In this document: one piece after another, positions 1 through 5,886 of the stretch
Layout of the letters: the number at the start of each line of letters is the position of its first letter
How positions within the stretch are numbered: position 1 is the stretch's first letter
From: Ramlibacter sp.
GTDB taxonomy: Bacteria > Pseudomonadota > Gammaproteobacteria > Burkholderiales > Burkholderiaceae_C
Assembly (NCBI GenBank): GCA_025351615.1
Contig: JANXVP010000308.1
Span: forward strand, 1 to 5,886
Length of the DNA stretch: 5,886 nt
Direction of reading: 5' to 3'
Made by a program: the position numbers and the translations under genes
Notes under the pieces: model-generated
What the model saw: only the letters and a program-made list of their open reading frames with translations
What the model was told of the DNA's origin: nothing
Database searches by the model: none

Positions 1-1
1 C

Positions 2-49
2 GCCAGGCATGTGATGCCGCGTTTCACCGTCGAGCCGGCGCTCGCCTGA
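2..49 (+). CDS. Possible 3' end of an upstream gene (partial)
   Basis: Frame 2 is open from the window edge and reads ARHVMPRFTVEPALA before a TGA at 47-49. The next gene's ribosome binding site begins about 30 bases later, a normal gap for a co-directional neighbour. The peptide is too short to assign a family. Frame 1 is also open across this stretch, so the assignment rests only on spacing and on codon endings that look natural. It may equally be non-coding leader sequence. Confidence 0.35.
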   Translation, partial: ARHVMPRFTVEPALA

Positions 50-80
50 CTGACCAGGACTTTCCCGGTTCCACAACACG

Positions 81-86
81 AAGGAG
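81..86 (+). promoter_or_regulatory. Ribosome binding site of the amidohydrolase gene
   Basis: AAGGAG lies 7 nt upstream of the ATG at 94, which is near-ideal Shine-Dalgarno spacing. It supports ATG 94 over the in-frame ATG at 169, which has only a C-rich stretch in front of it. This choice matters because the ATG 169 start would put the twin-arginine signal at the very N-terminus. Confidence 0.7.
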
Positions 87-93
87 ACAGACC

Positions 94-1217
94 ATGGAAT
101 ATTCGAAGTCGTTGCAAGCGGCACGCTGGAGGCATTGCGCAGCCTGCGACCAACCCGTCCCCGCTGGCATGAACCGTCGCCGGCTGCTGTTGGGCGCGGC
201 CGCGACGGGCGCCACGGCGCTTGCCGGCTGTTCGACCGGAACCAGCCTTTCGGCACCGGCGGCGCCCGCGCTGAACCTGAGCCGCAGCGCAGGCCGCATC
301 GACGTGCACCATCACCTGTCGCCGCCGGGCTGGGTCGCCGCGGCCCGCAGCAGCCTCGATCCGCTGTCGATCAACTGGACAGTCGAGAAATCGCTTGCCG
401 ACATGGACCGTGCCGGCATCGCGACCGCGATGCTGTCCGTCACCACCCCTGGCATCGTGTTGCCGAACCTGGGCATCGAGGCCGGACGCCGCCTGGCGCG
501 CGAGTGCAACGAATACGGCGCACGGCTGGTCAGGGACTACCCCGGACGATTCGGCTTCTTCGCCGTGCTGCCGATGTACGACATCCAGGGCAGCCTGGCC
601 GAGATCGTCTATGCGCTCGACGTGCTCAAGGCCGACGGCATCGGCTTGCTGACCAGCTACGGCGACAAGTGGCTGGCGATCCGGTGTTCTTCCCGATCAT
701 GGAGGAACTGAACCGCCGCAAAGTGGTGGTGTACACCCACCCGACGGCGGCCAACTGCTGCGGCAACCTGCAGGCCAAGGTGCCCCCGGTGATGATCGAG
801 TACGGGACCGACACCACGCGCGCCATCGCATCTGTCCTGTTCGAGGGCAACTCCCGGCGCTTCCGCGACATCCGCTGGATCTTCTCGCACGCCGGCGGCA
901 CCATGCCTTTCCTGATCGAGCGCTTTGTGCGGCACCCCTTGCTGGTGCCGAGCGCGGCGCCCCTGTTTCCGGACGGTGTGGCAGCCGAACTGCGGCGCTT
1001 CTACTACGACACGGCCCAGACTCCCAATGCCGCGGCGATGTCGGCCCTGACCAAGGTGGTGGCGACGTCGCAGATCGTGCTGGGCACGGACTTTCCGTAC
1101 CGCACCGCCCTCGACCACGTCAAGGGCCTGCGCGATTGCGGGGTGTTCAACGAAGCCGAGCTGCGGATGATCGAGCGCGACACGCCGCTGGCGCTGCTGC
1201 CGCGGCTGCGGGCCTAG
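94..1217 (+). pseudogene. Amidohydrolase family protein (ACMSD/6-methylsalicylate decarboxylase-like), frameshifted, with Tat-like lipoprotein signal
   Basis: This is a TIM-barrel metal-dependent hydrolase or decarboxylase of the Amidohydrolase_2 type. Frame 1 runs from ATG 94 to a TGA at 709-711 and gives 205 aa. The family sequence then continues in frame 3 to a TAG at 1215-1217. Restoring one G in the GG at 675-676 turns ...DKWLAIRCSS into ...DKWLGDPVFFP and gives a continuous 374-residue protein. In that protein the metal-ligand pattern is complete: D70-V-H72-H-H74, H216 (VYTHP), H266 (FSHAGG) and D333 (GTDFP). The unshifted 205-aa product keeps only HxH and should be inactive. The N-terminus has NRRRLLLG (residues 27-34) and a hydrophobic stretch ending in LAGC (43-46), resembling a Tat signal with a lipobox. 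An unusual 25-residue Cys-containing extension precedes it when ATG 94 is used. The substrate is not evident. The fault is either a real inactivating mutation or a sequencing error; all else looks intact, so the decay would be recent. Confidence 0.85.
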
Positions 1218-1238
1218 TCGCCCCGGCCCACGAAGATG

Positions 1239-2825
1239 TCATGCCGGACCTGCTCCGGCATCCATGCCCATGCGTGCCCACTGGTCGCGCAACTGTCGCT
1301 TGAGCACCTTGCCGATCTCGCTGCGCGGCAACTCCAGGGTAAAGCAAAGTCCCGACAGCCGCTGCGTCTTTCCGACCTGCGCGTTGACCCAGGCCCGGAT
1401 GTCTTGCGCAGTCGCCGTCGCTTCCGTGACAGGGACGACGTACGCCACGGGCGTCTCACCCCACTCCTTGGACGGCACGCCGATCACGGCGGCGTCGGCC
1501 ACCGCCGGATGCTGGCGCAGCACGGCCTCGATGTCGCTCGGGTAGATGTTGAAGCCGCCGCTGATCACCATGTCCTTGCGCCGGTCCATCAGCGTGAGAA
1601 AACCTTCTTCGTCGAAGCGGCCGATGTCGCCGGTGCGGATGTAGCGCTGCCCCGCGGCGTCGTACCATTCGGCTTCACGGGTCTTGGCGGACTGGTTGTG
1701 GTAGCCGGTCATCATCGCGCCCGAGCGACCCACCACTTCGCCGACGCTGCCATGGGGCAACTGCACGCCATCTTCGTCCAGCACGCGCATGTCGTGGCCT
1801 TCGCCAGGCTTGCCGACGGTGTGCAGCTTGTGCGGAAAATTGTGGGCCTCCAGGATGCAGGAGCCGCCCCCTTCCGTCATGCCGTAGAACTCCACCAGGC
1901 CGCCCGGCCATCGGGCCAGCACGTCCGCCTTGAGGTCGGCCAGGAAGGGCGCGCTGGTGCAGAACTTCATGACGAAGGACGACAGGTTGTAGTCGTCGAA
2001 CTCTTCCAGCGCCATGATGCGCTGGTATTGAACCGGCACCAGCATGGTGTGGGTGACACGGTGCTGCTCGGCCAGCGCCAGCCAGGAGGAGGCGTCGAAT
2101 TTCGGTGGCGCCAACACCACCGTGCCGCCCTTGGCGAGGGTCGGGAAGAAGCAGACCAGCGTGGTGTTGGAGCACAGCGAGGTTGCGATCAGCGTGACCG
2201 ACTCCGGACCGTAGCCATAACTCTCGGCCCGCGCGACGTGGCCCCAGCGCATCGCGTGCGGCTGCACGATGCCCTTGGGTGTGCCGGTGGTGCCGGACGA
2301 ATAAATGATGTTGAAGGGTGCCCCCGGCGCAACCTCCACACGCCGCGGCCGGCTTAGTTCAGGCAGCAGCCACTGTCTGAAGGGCAGCGATCCGTTTCCG
2401 TCCATGAAAACGCGCGGCGCCGCCGGGGTGTCGAAAGCGGGCACGTCGGCGTCGACGAAGAAGTGGCGGGCGCCGCAGTCGGCCACCATGGTGGCGAGCT
2501 GCTGCGGCGAGGAATGGGTGGAGAGCGGCGCCACGGCGGCGCCGGCACGCAGGCCGCCCAGAAATACCGCTGCATATTCCAGCGAGTTGGCCGCGCAAAC
2601 CGCGACCGACTGGCCGGGCTTGAGACCATCGCGCTGCAACGAGGCCGCAACGCGGTCGACCATCGCGTCGAGCTGGCCCCAGGTGACGCTGCGCTGGCCC
2701 TGCACCAATGCGGTTTGCAGCGGTCGCGCCGCGGCATGACGGGCAATGATGTCGGCGATGGCCTGGAACGGGGGCAGGGCGCTCGGCGCTGGGGGGGTGG
2801 ACGTCTGGATCATGAATGGGGCCAT
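1239..2825 (-). CDS. Class I adenylate-forming enzyme (acyl-CoA synthetase/acid-CoA ligase)
   Basis: This 528-residue cytoplasmic enzyme should activate a carboxylic acid with ATP to an acyl-AMP and transfer it to CoA. All core motifs are present. The phosphate-binding loop YSSGTTGTPKG is at 175-185, EFYGMTEGG at 312-320, and the adenosine-ribose motif RTGD at 397-400. The hinge DRRKDMVISGGFNIYP is at 414-429, and IGKVLKRQLR at 504-513 carries the expected catalytic lysine K506. The length is normal for the family. The acid substrate cannot be read from the sequence; fatty, aryl or other organic acids are possible. The start at 2825 is uncertain: neither it nor the in-frame ATG at 2813 (MIQTST) has a clear Shine-Dalgarno. 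The last residues, DAGAGPA, come from the palindrome at 1241-1261 and lie beyond the conserved domain. The gene follows the CBS-domain gene by 54 bp on the same strand, so co-transcription is possible. Confidence 0.93.
   Translation of the reverse strand: MAPFMIQTSTPPAPSALPPFQAIADIIARHAAARPLQTALVQGQRSVTWGQLDAMVDRVAASLQRDGLKPGQSVAVCAANSLEYAAVFLGGLRAGAAVAPLSTHSSPQQLATMVADCGARHFFVDADVPAFDTPAAPRVFMDGNGSLPFRQWLLPELSRPRRVEVAPGAPFNIIYSSGTTGTPKGIVQPHAMRWGHVARAESYGYGPESVTLIATSLCSNTTLVCFFPTLAKGGTVVLAPPKFDASSWLALAEQHRVTHTMLVPVQYQRIMALEEFDDYNLSSFVMKFCTSAPFLADLKADVLARWPGGLVEFYGMTEGGGSCILEAHNFPHKLHTVGKPGEGHDMRVLDEDGVQLPHGSVGEVVGRSGAMMTGYHNQSAKTREAEWYDAAGQRYIRTGDIGRFDEEGFLTLMDRRKDMVISGGFNIYPSDIEAVLRQHPAVADAAVIGVPSKEWGETPVAYVVPVTEATATAQDIRAWVNAQVGKTQRLSGLCFTLELPRSEIGKVLKRQLRDQWARMGMDAGAGPA
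1241..1261. repeat. REP-like palindrome at the convergent 3' ends
   Basis: The arms ATGCCGGA (1241-1248) and TCCGGCAT (1254-1261) are perfect inverted complements around the 5-base loop CCTGC. The flanks (GTC before, CCA after) match the style of short dispersed palindromes common in proteobacterial genomes, which have a GTCATGCCGG core and a CCGGCATCC end. That resemblance is from memory. The element lies 23 bp past the amidohydrolase stop and overlaps the last codons and stop of the synthetase. There is no T-tract on either strand, so it is not a classical intrinsic terminator. It could still fold in the 3' UTR of the amidohydrolase mRNA and protect or end it. Confidence 0.6.
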
Positions 2826-2857
2826 CGAACAAGCCCCGCACTTTAAGCCATGACGCA

Positions 2858-2871
2858 GCCCCTGGCGGGGC
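2858..2871. other. Short GC hairpin between the CBS and synthetase genes
   Basis: GCCCC (2858-2862) and GGGGC (2867-2871) form a 5-bp stem around the loop TGGC, inside the 54-bp gap between two - strand genes. No T-run follows on the - strand. It is a weak candidate for partial termination or processing, and may be chance in DNA this GC-rich. Confidence 0.2.
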
Positions 2872-2879
2872 GGGATGCT

Positions 2880-3467
2880 TCAGCCAGCAGCCAGTGCGGC
2901 CTCGATTTCGGCGAACGAGTCGGCCGCGTCGGGCAACTGCAGTGCGATGCCGAGCTGCCGGGCGATCTGCGACAGCGAGAAGATGCCGCGCACCAGCGTC
3001 TGGCCGTTGCTGGTCTGGGTCACCAGGGCATGCTGGCGGCGCGCCAGTTGCAGTCGGGCGACGATGTTGCCAACATGCGCGGCCTGTACCGCCTTCCAGT
3101 CGAAGGCGTCGAGCCGCGAGGCGGGCGTCATCACGTCCGTAACCAGGATGTCGGCGTGGCGGATGCGCCGATCGCGCACCAGGTGCAGCGGCTTCTCGCC
3201 CAGGATGTCGTTGGCGGTGATCAGGCCGGCGAGCGTGCCGTCAGTGTCGAGTGCAAGCAGCATGCGCACGCCCCGCTGCTGCATCATCTCGTGTGCCGCT
3301 TCCATGGTTGCCTGGGGCTCGATCACCACCGCGCTGACCTGCGTCAGGTCGGTCATCACCCGGATCGCGGGCGAATCGAGCGTCTCCCGCGTCGCCGAAG
3401 CATCGGGAGCGCAAAGCCGCGCGGTGCCGGAACACGACCGGGTTTCGAGAGCGGAAAAGTGGTCCAT
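2880..3467 (-). CDS. CBS domain-pair protein
   Basis: This 195-residue soluble protein carries a tandem CBS pair (Bateman module) and no attached catalytic domain. After a low-complexity N-terminus of about 33 residues, CBS1 spans roughly 36-90 (SPAIRVMTD ... GLITANDILGEK). CBS2 spans roughly 111-172 (TDVMTPASRL ... VRGIFSLSQIARQLG). A short acidic helix ends the protein (SFAEIEAALAAG). The VMT and DVMTP starts and the GLIT/GIFS strands are classic CBS signatures. Such modules usually sense adenine nucleotides or other ligands and regulate a partner, but no partner is evident here. ATG 3467 is chosen because AAAGGAAG sits just upstream. A GTG at 3542 would add 25 residues of unconserved appearance and has no good ribosome binding site. 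The gene is divergent from the DUF1345 gene and 54 bp upstream of the synthetase. Confidence 0.85.
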   Translation of the reverse strand: MDHFSALETRSCSGTARLCAPDASATRETLDSPAIRVMTDLTQVSAVVIEPQATMEAAHEMMQQRGVRMLLALDTDGTLAGLITANDILGEKPLHLVRDRRIRHADILVTDVMTPASRLDAFDWKAVQAAHVGNIVARLQLARRQHALVTQTSNGQTLVRGIFSLSQIARQLGIALQLPDAADSFAEIEAALAAG

Positions 3468-3470
3468 GGT

Positions 3471-3478
3471 CTTCCTTT
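3471..3478 (-). promoter_or_regulatory. Ribosome binding site deciding the CBS protein start
   Basis: On the - strand the sequence AAAGGAAG precedes ATG 3467, with 5 nt between the AGGA core and the start codon. This favours the 195-residue protein over the longer GTG-initiated form beginning at 3542. Confidence 0.6.
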
Positions 3479-3494
3479 GATGCTGTCCCGATGA

Positions 3495-3539
3495 AGTGGC
3501 GAGGACGCTGACGGGAGACTGACCCTGTCGCGCGCCACT
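3495..3539. promoter_or_regulatory. Divergent intergenic region with a spaced inverted repeat (possible operator)
   Basis: The 99-bp gap between the CBS gene (-) and the DUF1345 gene (+) must hold both promoters, unless one gene is transcribed from elsewhere. AGTGGCG (3495-3501) and CGCCACT (3533-3539) are perfect 7-bp inverted complements, 31 bp apart. No convincing -35/-10 pair is visible on either strand. An extended -10-like TG-T-TAGGCT (3546-3554) precedes the DUF1345 start by 12 bp but lacks a good -35. The inverted repeat is short and could be chance. Confidence 0.2.
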
Positions 3540-3566
3540 CACGCCTGTTAGGCTCGGTTCAACGCC

Positions 3567-4235
3567 ATGAGTTCATTTTTCCAGCATCTTCGCCACACCG
3601 GCCTGCACCGTCCGCGCCTGCTCGGCTCCACCGCCATCGGCCTGCTGGTCTGGCTGGCTCTCCCTGCTTCGTGGAGCGCAAGTACCCGCGCGCTGGTGGC
3701 ATGGAACTGCGGTGTCTGGCCTTATCTGATCTCGATGGCCGCGTTGATGCTGCGGTGCCCGGCGCCGAAAGTCAAGGCGATGGCGGAGCAGGAAAACGCC
3801 AGCAGCGCAAGCCTGCTGCTGGTCATGTCCGCTGCCGCGGTGCTCAGCCTGTTCGGGATCGTGGCCGAACTGGCGCGGGCGCGGGACGGGGTGGAAAACA
3901 CTTTTGTGGGCGTGGGTTTGCCGGCCTTGACTGTGGTCGGCTCGTGGTTCCTGCTGGGGGTGGTCTATACCTTCCACTACGCCCACATGTATTACACGGC
4001 GCCCGATGGCAAGCCGCCCCTGCGCTTTCCCGAGGGCCTGGAACTGCCGTCGTTCCGCGATTTCCTGTACTTCAGCTTTACCATCGCGGCGGCGGTGCAA
4101 ACGTCCGACATCAGTGTGCTGTCGACTCCCATGCGGGACGCCGTGGTGTCGCAGTCGGTGCTCAGTTTCTTCTTCAACGTCGCCGTCCTGGGGCTGTCGA
4201 TCAACATCGGCGCGGGGCTGGTCGGCGGCCACTGA
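3567..4235 (+). CDS. DUF1345 integral membrane protein
   Basis: This 222-residue inner-membrane protein has unknown function. Hydrophobic segments are visible at about 17-35, 42-62, 81-102, 112-135, 166-182 and 195-218. The family-like signature FHYAHMYY (136-143) is followed by a loop containing LRFPEGLELPSFRDF and then LYFSFTIAAAVQTSDIS (167-183). This arrangement matches DUF1345 as I remember it, and the length is normal. A charged loop (PAPKVKAMAEQENAS) separates the second and third segments. No Shine-Dalgarno is seen in front of ATG 3567, so initiation may be weak or the mRNA leader very short. The gene is divergent from the CBS gene and converges on the efflux lipoprotein gene, so it is probably transcribed alone. 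Confidence 0.85.
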   Translation: MSSFFQHLRHTGLHRPRLLGSTAIGLLVWLALPASWSASTRALVAWNCGVWPYLISMAALMLRCPAPKVKAMAEQENASSASLLLVMSAAAVLSLFGIVAELARARDGVENTFVGVGLPALTVVGSWFLLGVVYTFHYAHMYYTAPDGKPPLRFPEGLELPSFRDFLYFSFTIAAAVQTSDISVLSTPMRDAVVSQSVLSFFFNVAVLGLSINIGAGLVGGH

Positions 4236-4236
4236 G

Positions 4237-4252
4237 CGCCCGCGGCAGGGCG
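4237..4252. terminator. Weak GC hairpin between convergent genes
   Basis: CGCCC (4237-4241) and GGGCG (4248-4252) pair around the loop GCGGCA within the 23-bp gap between the DUF1345 and efflux lipoprotein stop codons. There is no T-tract on either side. The position is where a bidirectional terminator would be expected, but the stem is only 5 bp, so the call rests mainly on location. Confidence 0.25.
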
Positions 4253-4258
4253 GAGATC

Positions 4259-5659
4259 TCAGCGGCTGGCGGCGCCGTCGATCCAGCCGCCGCCCAGCGC
4301 TTTGTACAGCGCGACCTGGCTCTGCAGTTGGGCCAGCCGGGTCTGCACCAGCGCCTGCTGCGCCGCGAACAGCGAGCGCTGGGCGTCGAGCAGGTCGAGG
4401 TAGCTTGCCACCCCATTGCTGTAGCGCAGGTCCGAGAGCCGCAGGCGGACCGCCTCGGCGCTTGCGACCGCGCTTTGCGCCTGCAGCTGGTCCACCAGCT
4501 TCGCCCGGCCGGCCAGCGCATCGGCCACTTCCCGGAACGCCGTCTGGATCGACCGCTCGTATTGCGCCACGGCGATATCGCGGCCCACGGTAGCCGACTG
4601 CAAGCCGGCCCGGTTGCGGCCGGAGTCGAAGATCGGCAGCAGCAACTGGGGTGCCAGCGTCAGGCCGAACGAACCCGCCTTGAACAGCCCGCTGAGCTCG
4701 CTGCTGGCCGTTCCAATGCCGGCCGTGAGCGAAATGCGCGGAAAGAAGGCGGCCCGGGCCGCCCCGATGTTGGCATTGGCGGAGATCAGCTGCTGCTCCG
4801 ACTGCCGGATATCGGGGCGCCGCGCCAGCAGGTCGGAAGGCGCGCCGGCCGGCAGGTCGGGCAGGGTGACGGCGTCGATGCCGGCGCTCGCCGCCAGCCC
4901 GGCCGGCAGCGGCTGGCCAATCAGCAACACCAGCGCGTTCTCGTCCAGCGCGCGCTGCCGCTGCAGCTGGGCCAGCGTGACCCGGGCCGACTCGGTCAGC
5001 GACTCGGCCTGGCGAAAGTCCAGTTCCGAGGTCACGCCGTTTTCGAAACGCAACCGGGCCAGGCGCAGCGATTCCTGCCGGGTGGTGAGGGTCTGACGCG
5101 TCAGTTCCAGCAGGTCCTCGTCGGCGACGATTGCCAGCCAGGCATTGGCGACGGCTGACACCAGGCTGATCTGCGCCGCCTTGCGGCCTTCTTCCGTCGC
5201 CAGGTATTGCGCCAGCGCCGCGTCGCTGAGCGAGCGGATGCGGCCGAAGAAATCGATCTCCCACGCGCTCGCCGCCAGGCCGACCGCATACAGCGTGACG
5301 CTGTTGCTGTTGCCCGTGGGTGTGCGCGACGCGTTGGCCTGCCCACCGACGGTCGGCAGCAGGTCGGCACTGCGGATCTGGTATTGCGTCCGCGCCTGTT
5401 CGATCGAGAGCACAGCCACTCGCAAATCGCGGTTGCCCTGCAACGCCAGGCCGATCAATTCACGCAAGCGCGGATCGGGGAAGAAGCTCTGCCAGTCGAT
5501 GTCCGCCGCGGCGCCGGTGCCCTGGGTGGTCGCGTCGTGCGGCCAGGTCGCAGAGACCGGCGCATCCGGCCGGTTGTAGCCGGGCGCCATCGATGAACAG
5601 GCCGACAGCATGCCGCCGGCAGCCAGAGCGGCGACGCATGCAGTCCATGATGACGTCAT
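4259..5659 (-). CDS. RND efflux outer-membrane lipoprotein (OprM/NodT family)
   Basis: This 466-residue outer-membrane channel belongs to a tripartite resistance-nodulation-division pump and should trimerise into a beta-barrel with a long periplasmic alpha-tunnel. The N-terminus is a lipoprotein signal: a hydrophobic stretch ending in LSAC with C21 as the lipidated residue, then [13 protein letters not shown] as in family members. Two OEP repeats follow at about 62-250 and 275-457. Recognisable stretches are [21 protein letters not shown] (131-151), [15 protein letters not shown] (277-291), [17 protein letters not shown] (337-353) and [18 protein letters not shown] (413-430). The length is typical. 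ATG 5659 overlaps the stop of the pump gene as ATGA and has GGGAG (5667-5671) 7 nt upstream, so translation is probably coupled. The pump's substrate cannot be deduced. No regulator gene is in the window. Confidence 0.95.
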   Translation of the reverse strand: MTSSWTACVAALAAGGMLSACSSMAPGYNRPDAPVSATWPHDATTQGTGAAADIDWQSFFPDPRLRELIGLALQGNRDLRVAVLSIEQARTQYQIRSADLLPTVGGQANASRTPTGNSNSVTLYAVGLAASAWEIDFFGRIRSLSDAALAQYLATEEGRKAAQISLVSAVANAWLAIVADEDLLELTRQTLTTRQESLRLARLRFENGVTSELDFRQAESLTESARVTLAQLQRQRALDENALVLLIGQPLPAGLAASAGIDAVTLPDLPAGAPSDLLARRPDIRQSEQQLISANANIGAARAAFFPRISLTAGIGTASSELSGLFKAGSFGLTLAPQLLLPIFDSGRNRAGLQSATVGRDIAVAQYERSIQTAFREVADALAGRAKLVDQLQAQSAVASAEAVRLRLSDLRYSNGVASYLDLLDAQRSLFAAQQALVQTRLAQLQSQVALYKALGGGWIDGAASR

Positions 5660-5886
5660 ACCTGGTCTCCCGCCGAGGCGCCGCGCGGCAGCTCGTTGTC
5701 GAATGCGTGGGTGTAGATCTTGCGCTGCCGTTCGTTGCCTTTGAAGTAGCCGCGGACGACGACGAAAAACACCGGCACGAAGAAGACGGCGAGAGCGGTG
5801 CCGGTGATCATGCCGCCGATCACGCCGGTGCCGATGGCGCGCTGGCTGGCCGAGCCGGCGCCGGACGCCAGCGCCAGTGGCAGCAC
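5656..5886 (-). CDS. RND efflux inner-membrane pump, C-terminal end (partial)
   Basis: These are the last 76 residues of an HAE1-type (AcrB/MexB-like) proton-driven drug transporter; the full protein would be about 1,050 residues. The visible part has [18 protein letters not shown], then the last membrane helix with [20 protein letters not shown] and VFFVVV, and then a basic cytoplasmic tail ([12 protein letters not shown]) ending in DQV. The GAGS-Q-A-GTGV-GGM-T pattern is a hallmark of AcrB-type pumps. The first codon in the window is GTG, an internal valine of the VLPLA stretch, so the gene continues past the right edge. Its TGA (5656-5658) overlaps the ATG of the outer-membrane lipoprotein gene. 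Confidence 0.93.
   Translation of the reverse strand: MLPLALASGAGSASQRAIGTGVIGGMITGTALAVFFVPVFFVVVRGYFKGNERQRKIYTHAFDNELPRGASAGDQV
5667..5671 (-). promoter_or_regulatory. Ribosome binding site of the efflux lipoprotein, inside the pump gene
   Basis: GGGAG on the - strand lies 7 nt before ATG 5659 and within the last codons of the pump gene. Together with the ATGA overlap, it supports this start and suggests translational coupling. Confidence 0.5.

Noticed and set aside
135..674. Upstream part of the frame-3 open frame as an alternative start for the amidohydrolase
   Set aside because: Before position 675 the translation is arginine/proline-rich nonsense, while frame 1 carries the signal, the HxH motif and conserved family sequence.
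640..690. Programmed -1 ribosomal frameshift in the amidohydrolase
   Set aside because: No X-XXY-YYZ slippery heptamer and no obvious stimulatory stem are seen, and a one-base deletion in a G run explains the sequence exactly.
1236..2357. Long + strand open frame (373 codons) opposite the synthetase
   Set aside because: It is an antisense shadow produced by high third-position GC. Its translation is rich in H, R, Q and A with no domain, and the - strand frame carries every adenylate-forming motif.
2826..2879. Promoter for the synthetase in the 54-bp gap after the CBS gene
   Set aside because: No sigma-70 -35/-10 pair or sigma-54 GG/GC pattern could be recognised on the - strand, so none is annotated.
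4253..4260. Eight-base palindrome GAGATCTC at the end of the efflux lipoprotein gene
   Set aside because: It is too short and isolated to support a function; an 8-bp palindrome is expected by chance in a window of this size.
3671..5158. Long + strand open frame (495 codons) across the DUF1345 and efflux genes
   Set aside because: It shows the same GC shadow effect. The DUF1345 and efflux proteins in the other frames have clear family signatures.
3573..5264. Long - strand open frame (563 codons) running through the efflux lipoprotein and behind the DUF1345 gene
   Set aside because: It overlaps two well-supported genes in other frames, its composition is R/A/G/P-rich low complexity, and it has no recognisable motif.

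Overview
The window is GC-rich (about two thirds G+C by eye) with strong third-position GC bias. The gene types suggest a betaproteobacterium of the order Burkholderiales (Variovorax, Cupriavidus or Bordetella-like). That placement is an inference from gene style; no rRNA or other taxonomic marker is present. Nothing here looks like a phage, transposon, CRISPR array or integron.

Layout. Positions 2-49 may hold the last codons of an upstream gene. On the + strand, 94-1217 encodes a metal-dependent amidohydrolase of the ACMSD / 6-methylsalicylate decarboxylase-like group (Amidohydrolase_2). It has a twin-arginine plus lipobox N-terminus, and one missing G near 675 breaks the frame. Facing it on the - strand is a complete class I adenylate-forming enzyme (acyl-CoA synthetase/ligase type, 1239-2825). 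The two 3' ends are 21 bp apart, and a perfect 8-bp-arm palindrome at the end of the synthetase gene encodes its C-terminal tail. Upstream of the synthetase on the same strand is a two-CBS-domain protein (2880-3467). A 99-bp divergent intergenic region separates it from a DUF1345 membrane protein on + (3567-4235). The right part, on -, is the downstream end of a tripartite RND efflux operon: the C-terminus of the inner-membrane pump (5656 to the window edge) overlaps by ATGA with an OprM/NodT-type outer-membrane lipoprotein (4259-5659).

How the genes work together. The efflux pair clearly forms one machine; its periplasmic adaptor and the rest of the pump should lie beyond the right edge. The amidohydrolase and the ligase are convergent, so they are not co-transcribed. 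Both types occur in aromatic or organic acid catabolism, but a shared pathway cannot be shown here. The CBS and DUF1345 genes are divergent neighbours of unknown role.

I do not see a new multi-gene system. The most notable points are the single-base frameshift in the amidohydrolase, its export/lipoprotein signal, and the REP-like palindrome that supplies the end of the synthetase.
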